From Caulobacteraceae bacterium UBA6225 (GTDB lineage: Bacteria; Pseudomonadota; Alphaproteobacteria; Caulobacterales; Caulobacteraceae), in contig DJWR01000231.1 of assembly GCA_002441055.1 (NCBI GenBank), positions 8,447 through 17,070 of the forward strand: a stretch of DNA of 8,624 bases, written 5' to 3'. Position 1 is the first letter of the stretch. Every line of letters begins with the position of its first letter. Below, one piece after another: positions 1 to 4,907 of this stretch. The translations under genes and the position numbers were made by a program. The notes beneath the pieces were generated by a model, which was given only the letters and a program-made list of their open reading frames with translations, did no database searches and was not told the DNA's origin.

Positions 1-794
<794 letters not shown>

Positions 795-805
795 GGCCGC
801 CTTCT

Positions 806-853
806 AGAGCGCGTTCCGACAAGTGGAAACCGGTTATCGGATGAAACGCGCGC
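806..853. repeat. Dispersed alphaproteobacterial intergenic palindrome
   Basis: This stretch begins TAGAGCGCGTTCCGAC, runs through AGTGGAAACCGGTT and ends in ATGAAACGCGCGC. The arms GCGCGTT and AACGCGC are complementary, an inner CCGA/TCGG pair continues the fold, and AACCGGTT at its centre is self-complementary. I recognise this layout from short palindromic elements found in many copies between genes of alphaproteobacteria. It lies 12 bases upstream of the purL start codon, so it sits within the purL leader. It carries no gene. The family assignment is from memory; only one copy is visible here. Confidence 0.6.
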
Positions 854-905
854 AAGTCATGCAGGTTTGAGCGAGGTTTGCGACGCAGGGCGATAGGTTG
901 GACTG

Positions 906-942
906 CAAAACAAGTGCGCCGCGGAGGGGGGCTCCGCGGCGC
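906..942 (-). terminator. Intrinsic terminator of the four-helix membrane protein gene
   Basis: A perfect 11-bp stem (GCGCCGCGGAG at 916-926, CTCCGCGGCGC at 932-942) closes a five-base loop. Read on the minus strand it is followed by ACTTGTTTTGC, a T-rich tail. It begins about 30 bases beyond the stop codon of the minus-strand gene ending at 974 and separates that gene from purL transcription. Confidence 0.85.
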
Positions 943-973
943 GAGTTTCGGGGAGGCTGACGCCGATGAAGCG

Positions 974-1477
974 TCAGTTGAGGGCGAAGGTGGCGACCCG
1001 GCGGGGCTCCTCGGCCTGGCGACGGCGACCCAGTTCGCTGGCGATGATCACGCCGGCCAGCATGCCGTTCACCAGGCTCATGATGATGTGCACATCATCA
1101 AGTCGTGCCGCGGCGCGGATCTGCTCGGCGCTCAGGCCCATCTGCAGGCCATTGACCAGGACGTCATGGGTCGGAATGGCCGGGCCCAGCCACGGGGTGG
1201 CGTGAAGCACGACATAGAAGGCCGACAGACCCGCCGCGAGGTAGGCGCCGATCAGTCGCGTCTTGCCAATCAGCAGCATCACGAGCGCTGCAGCAGCCAC
1301 CGCGCCCGCGACCCAGCGGACATATGGGTCCATGAAGCCAAGGCCCGAGAGCGCCTCGCTCCAGCCGAAGACCTGATGGACCTCGTAGCCGGCGATGAGT
1401 TTCGGATAGGCCCACATCCAGGCGATCAGGCCCGCCAGCATGAGGGCGCTGGTGACACTCCACATTCTGTTCAGCAT
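974..1477 (-). CDS. Four-helix integral membrane protein of unknown function
   Basis: I do not recognise this 167-residue protein. Four hydrophobic segments are evident at about residues 6-27, 52-71, 74-94 and 128-147. The first contains an internal WMWAYPK run. The loop between the third and fourth holds a mixed polar stretch with acidic and basic residues (about 102-127), followed by DDVHIIMSLVNG. The C-terminal tail from residue 150 is short and Arg-rich, which by the positive-inside rule puts it in the cytoplasm; with four helices the N-terminus would be there too. The open frame extends 35 codons further upstream, but that part is polar and non-conserved in character, while the ATG chosen here has a purine-rich GGGAAGAAG just ahead of it. 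The gene is a single transcription unit with its own terminator at 906-942, and it diverges from the DUF465-LysR pair. Confidence 0.8.
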   Translation of the reverse strand: MLNRMWSVTSALMLAGLIAWMWAYPKLIAGYEVHQVFGWSEALSGLGFMDPYVRWVAGAVAAAALVMLLIGKTRLIGAYLAAGLSAFYVVLHATPWLGPAIPTHDVLVNGLQMGLSAEQIRAAARLDDVHIIMSLVNGMLAGVIIASELGRRRQAEEPRRVATFALN

Positions 1478-1840
1478 GGCTTCTTCCCTTTCTCCGCCTC
1501 TGTTGGCGGTTGTGGGAACAGAAATGGCGCTGTGACGGGGCCTGTCATCGCCCCTGACGGCGATGGTTGTCATAAGCGGCAATCATGCTGCGAACGCACA
1601 ATTTGTCATCTGAAGCTCATCGCGATCATTACGATTTCCAATGACGGTTTGGCTTGCTTATCCGCGAGCCCTTTGGCCAGATCGTCACTGCGGGCCGGGC
1701 CCCTCTGGCGATCATAGGGATCGCGATGTCGGACCGCAGCGGGCGCGTCCGGCTGCGAGAAGGGTCTGAAGGTCTCTCCCCCCCATCGACAGGTCGGCTT
1801 CCTTGGCCGGGCGCGCCCTCTACTATCGAGGAGCCCCAAC
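1478..1840. other. Divergent intergenic region, no gene
   Basis: This 363-base gap must carry the leaders of two divergent units: the membrane protein gene to the left and the DUF465-LysR pair to the right. Frames open across it in several registers, as expected at high GC, but none has family character. The stretch around 1562-1660 is visibly richer in A and T than its surroundings and is the likeliest promoter zone. Small symmetries include GGGGC/GCCCC at 1537-1541 and 1550-1554, ACAATTTGT at 1598-1606, and the palindrome GGGCGCGCCC at 1809-1818, just before the next ribosome binding site. No convincing -35/-10 pair could be assigned. Confidence 0.5.
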
Positions 1841-2023
1841 ATGGATCGGATACGTCTCTACCGCCTTCGCAACGAACACCGCCGCCTGGACAACGCTATC
1901 CGCCGCGAGGAATGCCTCGAGGCGCCCGATACGCCCAAGCTGCAGGATCTGAAGCGTCGCAGGCTCGCCCTGAAGGGTCAGATGTTCCTCGCAGAAGCGG
2001 GACTGTCTCCTGTACGCTTTTGA
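1841..2023 (+). CDS. DUF465 / YdcH family small protein
   Basis: This 60-residue, strongly basic, helical protein matches the DUF465 (YdcH) family. It has the N-terminal LRNEHRRLDNAIRREE helix (residues 9-24), a short acidic and proline-containing turn (EAPDTPK, 27-33) and a second helix LQDLKRRRLALKGQM (34-48). The two helices have the heptad-like hydrophobic spacing of a small antiparallel coiled coil, which is what the family shows. Its molecular function is not established; members are common cytoplasmic proteins of proteobacteria. GAGGAG seven bases before the ATG is a good ribosome binding site. The LysR gene starts 77 bases downstream on the same strand, so the two could be co-transcribed, although a hairpin lies between them. 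Confidence 0.85.
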   Translation: MDRIRLYRLRNEHRRLDNAIRREECLEAPDTPKLQDLKRRRLALKGQMFLAEAGLSPVRF

Positions 2024-2029
2024 GGTCAA

Positions 2030-2052
2030 GGCCGGGGCGCAGAGCCCCGGCC
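2030..2052 (+). terminator. Strong hairpin between DUF465 and LysR genes
   Basis: GGCCGGGGC and GCCCCGGCC form a perfect 9-bp stem with a GCAGA loop, starting seven bases after the DUF465 stop codon. No T-run follows, so it may be a 3'-end stabiliser or a partial terminator that lowers read-through into the LysR gene rather than a full stop. Confidence 0.45.
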
Positions 2053-2100
2053 CATTCCGCCGCCAGGCGGGCACAGTGCGCCGGACGAGGTAACAACAAC

Positions 2101-2991
2101 ATGTCGGAACGCCGGCGCTTCGAGACCCTTGATCTGGATCTCGTGCGAACCTTTGTGGCCATCGCCGAAGCGCAGAATTTCACCCGCGCCGGGGAACGGC
2201 TGGGCCTGACGCAGTCGGCGGTGAGCCTGCAGCTGCGTCGCCTCGAGACGACTCTTGGGACCAGCCTGTTCACCCGTGATCCTCGGCGGGTGGTGCTGAC
2301 CACCCACGGGGAGGGCCTGCTGCCGCAGGCCCGGCGACTGCTGCGGCTCAATGACGAGATCGTCTCTGGCCTGCGGGGCGACGATCTGGCGGGCGAGGTG
2401 CGGCTGGGGGCGCCTGAGGACTTCGCAACTCTCTATCTGCCCGAGGTCTTGGGCGCCTTTGTGAGGGCCCACCCGCAGGTGGCCATGACGGTGACGTGCG
2501 ATCTGACCCTTCGTCTGCTGGAGGGGTTGCGGGATGGGGCGTTCGACCTTGTCCTGGTCAAGCGCGAGCCCCTGGGCCCGGACATGGGCGTTCGAGTCTG
2601 GCGCGAGCCCCTGGTGTGGGTGGCGGCGGACGCCGCGGCGATGAACGACAGCGGGCCCATTCCTCTGGTGCTGGCGCCGTCCCCTTGCGTCTATCGAAAG
2701 CGGGCCATCGCGGCTTTGGAGGCCCGGGGGCGCCCCTGGCGTGCGGCCTATACGAGCCCCTCGCTGGCTGGTCAGCAGGCGGCGCTGCGGGCGGGGTTGG
2801 GCGCTACGGTCCTGCCGCGGGACATGGCGCCGCCGGACCTGGTGATCCTGGGCGAAGACAGCGGTCTGCCGCCCCTGGCGGACGCTGAAATCGCGCTGAT
2901 GCGGCCCAGGGGCGCCATACCAGCCGCCGCCGAGCGCCTGGCTGAGCACATTCTGCAGGCGCTAGACCGCCGGACCCAGGCGCGAGGCTGA
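2101..2991 (+). CDS. LysR-type transcriptional regulator
   Basis: This is a 296-residue cytoplasmic DNA-binding regulator of standard LysR length. The winged helix-turn-helix is at residues 11-70: DLDLVRTFVAIAEAQNFTRA, then ERLGLTQSAVSLQLRRLE with the recognition helix around 37-49, then LGTSLFTRDPRRVVLTTHG. A linker helix follows (71-91), and an effector-binding domain begins at GEVRLGAPEDF (98-108). The short ligand domain with its AGLGATVLPR stretch near 231-240 recalls the LrhA/PecT-like branch, but this is a tentative impression and no ligand can be named. The frame stays open upstream to 1654, but that part overlaps the DUF465 gene and has no family character; the ATG used here begins just before the conserved domain and has GAGG ten bases upstream. 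LysR proteins often control a neighbour; candidates are the divergent membrane protein gene and the secreted repeat protein downstream. Confidence 0.93.
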   Translation: MSERRRFETLDLDLVRTFVAIAEAQNFTRAGERLGLTQSAVSLQLRRLETTLGTSLFTRDPRRVVLTTHGEGLLPQARRLLRLNDEIVSGLRGDDLAGEVRLGAPEDFATLYLPEVLGAFVRAHPQVAMTVTCDLTLRLLEGLRDGAFDLVLVKREPLGPDMGVRVWREPLVWVAADAAAMNDSGPIPLVLAPSPCVYRKRAIAALEARGRPWRAAYTSPSLAGQQAALRAGLGATVLPRDMAPPDLVILGEDSGLPPLADAEIALMRPRGAIPAAAERLAEHILQALDRRTQARG

Positions 2992-3050
2992 TCTATCAAG
3001 ATTGGACGGCGCGGACGCCAATTCGCCTGCGGCGCGAACCTGTCTGCATC

Positions 3051-3092
3051 CCAGGTTGACCCAGGTTAACCTTCAGCTGAACTATGGTTAAC
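3051..3092. promoter_or_regulatory. Cluster of GGTTRAC boxes, candidate operator
   Basis: Two adjoining 10-base units, CCAGGTTGAC and CCAGGTTAAC (3051-3070), differ at one base. A third GGTTAAC follows at 3086-3092, 22 bases after the second. The second and third boxes also form an inverted pair, GTTAACC and GGTTAAC, enclosing the perfect palindrome TTCAGCTGAA (3072-3081). Spacings of 10 and 22 bases put all three boxes on about the same face of the helix. Read on the minus strand, the last box gives TTAACCAT, resembling a half-site reported for the cell-cycle regulator CtrA. No full TTAA-N7-TTAA site is present, so the regulator is not identified. Confidence 0.45.
3055..3083 (+). promoter_or_regulatory. 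Possible housekeeping promoter for the secreted repeat protein
   Basis: TTGACCC (3055-3061) and GCTGAACT (3076-3083), 14 bases apart, resemble the Caulobacter housekeeping promoter form (TTGACgS, 10-14 bases, GCtANAWC). The -10 match is partial. If real, it is interleaved with the GGTTRAC boxes and leaves a leader of about 110 bases that includes a bulged hairpin at 3145-3168 (GGGCTG and CAGCCC arms). Confidence 0.3.
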
Positions 3093-3197
3093 GCAACCTT
3101 GTCAGGCGCGGCATTACGTCCTAACAGGGAACCGTCAGCGTAGGGGGCTGATGGCCAATCGCCAGCCCTTGGATAGTCTCAACTGGGGATGGTTTTA

Positions 3198-3638
3198 ATG
3201 CTCAAGACAGCGTCTTTGGCGGTGCTCGCGATCCTGGCCTCGGCCGGCGCGGCGAACGCCCAGTATCACCCGACATCGGCCCAGCCGACCTACCAGACCT
3301 GCCCCCCCACCCATCCGGGGCATCCGGGTCATACCGACTGCTACTGCTCGCAGGAGCACGTCTTCTATCATCCAGGCACCCCATGGAATGTGCGTCACAC
3401 GGGTGGGCCGGCGATTCGCATTCATTCCCCGCCGGTCTATGTCCCGTCGGGCCGCATCGATATTCAGGGCCCGCCGATCTATGTGGAGGCGCCGCCCATC
3501 CGCGTCGCCCCGGCGCAGATCTACCTGCACGCCCCCGATGTGCGGGTGAAGCCGTCGCAGGTCACGGTGGAGCCGCCGCAGGTTCACATCGCGCCTTGCC
3601 CCGATGGCCGCGTGTGCGGCCCGGTCGCCCGGCCCTGA
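3198..3638 (+). CDS. Secreted protein with nine tandem seven-residue repeats
   Basis: This 146-residue protein has a clear Sec signal peptide (residues 1-21, MLKT then a hydrophobic run, with ANA before Q22 as the cleavage site). The mature part begins with a His, Cys and Pro-rich segment (about 24-60) containing CPPTHPGHPGHTDCYC. Residues 73-135 are nine exactly phased seven-residue units of the form [I/V]-x-[I/V/L]-x-x-[P/S/A/G]-x, for example IYVEAPP and VRVKPSQ. The protein ends with CPDGRVC, a possible disulfide. Alternating aliphatic residues with a proline-rich turn every seventh position suggest a stack of short beta strands, exported to the periplasm or surface. I do not recognise a named family. 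ATG 3198 is chosen because GGGG lies nine bases upstream; an ATG at 3189 directly abuts that box. The gene is monocistronic, with its own terminator. Confidence 0.85.
   Translation: MLKTASLAVLAILASAGAANAQYHPTSAQPTYQTCPPTHPGHPGHTDCYCSQEHVFYHPGTPWNVRHTGGPAIRIHSPPVYVPSGRIDIQGPPIYVEAPPIRVAPAQIYLHAPDVRVKPSQVTVEPPQVHIAPCPDGRVCGPVARP
3414..3602 (+). repeat. Nine in-frame 21-base units encoding heptad repeats
   Basis: The coding region for residues 73-135 of the secreted protein has a period of exactly seven codons with no insertion or gap. The units begin at residues 73, 80, 87, 94, 101, 108, 115, 122 and 129. Nucleotide identity between units is low, so the repeat is old or kept by selection on the protein, not a recent duplication. 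Confidence 0.8.
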
Positions 3639-3667
3639 TCGCCTGAGGTCAGACTTTCTCAACGGAC

Positions 3668-3699
3668 AACGCCGTCGCCCATGGGGTGGCGGCGTTTTT
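3668..3699 (+). terminator. Intrinsic terminator of the secreted repeat protein gene
   Basis: AACGCCGTCGCCC (3668-3680) pairs with GGGTGGCGGCGTT (3684-3696) through 13 positions, two of them G-U, around a three-base loop, and the T-run continues to 3699. It lies 29 bases after the stop codon. The convergent gene ends at 3775, so the stem may also act weakly from the other side. Confidence 0.9.
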
Positions 3700-3774
3700 C
3701 GTTTCAAGGCGCCCAAGCCTGTGTCGGGAGGTGGCCTTGTGGGCGGGGTTGCAACCGCAGCGTGGGCGCCTGCT

Positions 3775-4227
3775 TCAGTCCGCCGGCGCGCAGAACGCGC
3801 GGATCTCCCGCGCCAGGTCGAGATCGCCGCCCTCTAGCGCCACGCGGATGGCTTCGGGGCACTGATCCTTGGCCGCCAGTGTGGTGACCTCCAGACGCAA
3901 GGCCGCCTTGGCGTCGGCCTCGGCCTTCAGCGCCTTGGCTTCACGACGATCATCGGGGGTGCACAGCGACAGCCAGTTGGCCTGGGCGCACCGATGAATC
4001 AGCTTGGCCCGCCGTGCGGTTTCCCGGTCCGGGGCAGGGGCTGTCACGGTCTCCCGCACCGGCTGGTCAGGGGCGGCCGGCGCTGTCGCTGGCGCTTCCG
4101 GCCGATAGATGGCCTCCGGCACCCGGTAACGGCAGACCCAGCCCTCCGCCTCAAAGACACAGGACTGCAGGGTGGCCTGTCCCTCCTGGGCCAGCAGGGC
4201 GAGGGCGAATGCGAGGGCGATTGACAC
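3775..4227 (-). CDS. Exported six-cysteine protein of unknown function
   Basis: I do not recognise a named family. The 150-residue protein starts with an uncharged hydrophobic run (residues 2-13) and AQEGQA near 13-18, which reads as a short signal peptide, although it lacks the usual basic N-terminus. The mature part has six cysteines at 23, 32, 80, 89, 123 and 146, pairing naturally as close or C-terminal couples, which suggests three disulfides in the periplasm. Between them lie a Pro/Ala-rich linker (about 42-67) and a charged helix (about 91-113). The start is GTG: an in-frame TGA lies five codons upstream and no ATG is available early in the frame. GAGG stands ten bases before it. The gene follows the DUF3297 gene by 80 bases on the same strand and may be transcribed with it. 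Confidence 0.75.
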   Translation of the reverse strand: MSIALAFALALLAQEGQATLQSCVFEAEGWVCRYRVPEAIYRPEAPATAPAAPDQPVRETVTAPAPDRETARRAKLIHRCAQANWLSLCTPDDRREAKALKAEADAKAALRLEVTTLAAKDQCPEAIRVALEGGDLDLAREIRAFCAPAD

Positions 4228-4307
4228 CGGTTCCAGACCTCATGCTCAGCGGCCGAAACGATACCATCATTGCCCCCTCCGCCCAAAGACGGCGGCCTCG
4301 GTAATCC

Positions 4308-4559
4308 TCAGGCGGACTGGTCGTCGCGGAAATAGGGCTCGACCTCGCCCTGGAGTTTTACGGTCACCGGATTGCCCTTGCGATCGAGGGTTTTGCCGAC
4401 GGCCAGCCGCACCCAGCCCTCGCTGACGCAGTACTCGTCAACATTGTTCTTATCGACGCCCTTGAACCGGACCCCGACGCCGCGGGCCAGCACGGCTTCA
4501 TCGTAGTGCGGGCTGTCGGGATTGGTGGCTAGGCGGTCGGGGGGCGTTTCAGTGGTCAT
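4308..4559 (-). CDS. DUF3297 family protein
   Basis: This 83-residue protein matches the DUF3297 family along its whole length: TPPDRLATNPDSPHYDEAVL (residues 5-24), GVGVRFKGVDKNNVDEYCVS (27-46), EGWVRLAVGKTLDRKGNP (47-64), and the terminal VKLQGEVEPYF (67-77). Family members are small soluble cytoplasmic proteins found widely in proteobacteria; no biochemical role is established to my knowledge. The open frame runs 18 codons further upstream, but the family begins at the ATG chosen here, with GGAG ten bases before it. It heads a possible two-gene minus-strand unit with the six-cysteine protein and diverges from the chemoreceptor gene. Confidence 0.9.
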   Translation of the reverse strand: MTTETPPDRLATNPDSPHYDEAVLARGVGVRFKGVDKNNVDEYCVSEGWVRLAVGKTLDRKGNPVTVKLQGEVEPYFRDDQSA

Positions 4560-4907
4560 GGTCGTCAGGCTCCAGCGATGGCGAGGTTCATAGGGCAGAA
4601 CGGTCGTCTTCACAAAGCCTTCGCCCGGGGCGTGGCGCGCCCGGGTCCTGGCGGTAGATTGGATCTCGGACCACCATCAAAGGGCGAGCTGAATGTTGCG
4701 CCGCAACCTTGAGCCATGACCCTTAGCAAGGACTGGTGATCGATACCGGCCCCATCCTCCCCCCCTCCCCCGAGGGTGGGGCCGCCCCGGGGGGCCGCGT
4801 CGTAGTATGGCGCGGCCCCCTGTTCTCTTCTGATCAGATCCCCTGATCGCCCCAACTTCCGATGACGCCGCCTCCCAAAGGGTGCGGTGGGCCGCTGGAG
4901 ACCCGAG
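4560..4907. other. Divergent intergenic region between DUF3297 and chemoreceptor genes
   Basis: This 348-base gap holds the leaders of both genes. Besides the hairpin at 4790-4820, it contains two CCCGGG boxes around 4625-4653, a C-run at about 4756-4770, and a small inverted repeat GATCAG/CTGATC at 4832-4837 and 4843-4848. I found no convincing CtrA site (no TTAA pair), no sigma-54 box, and no supported coding region. Promoter positions are unassigned. Confidence 0.45.
4790..4830 (+). terminator. Terminator-like hairpin in the chemoreceptor leader
   Basis: GGGGGCCGCG (4790-4799) and CGCGGCCCCC (4811-4820) form a perfect 10-bp GC stem with an 11-base loop, followed by TGTTCTCTTC, a pyrimidine-rich tail. 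It is oriented toward the chemoreceptor gene and lies 88 bases before its start codon. No plus-strand gene ends nearby, so it would be either an attenuator or the end of a short untranslated transcript. Confidence 0.45.

Noticed and set aside
878..1717. Plus-strand open frame of 279 codons
   Set aside because: It covers a terminator, the antisense of the four-helix protein and an intergenic region, with no family signal.
1654..2100. 149-codon N-terminal extension of the LysR frame
   Set aside because: It overlaps the DUF465 gene in another register, lacks conserved content and would make the protein far longer than any ordinary LysR regulator.
2026..2949. Minus-strand open frame of 307 codons
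   Set aside because: It is antisense to the LysR gene and rich in Gln, Arg, Pro and His, as shadow frames are here.
3051..3100. Full CtrA site (TTAA-N7-TTAA)
   Set aside because: The two TTAA boxes here are 18 bases apart, not seven, so only a half-site resemblance remains.
3195..3716. Minus-strand open frame of 173 codons across the heptad-repeat gene
   Set aside because: Its Arg-rich repetitive product simply mirrors the periodic coding of the plus-strand gene; the plus strand has a signal peptide, ribosome binding site and terminator.
4887..4907. GTG 4887 as the chemoreceptor start
   Set aside because: GGAG is placed correctly for ATG 4908 and lies inside the extension; the extra seven residues add nothing.
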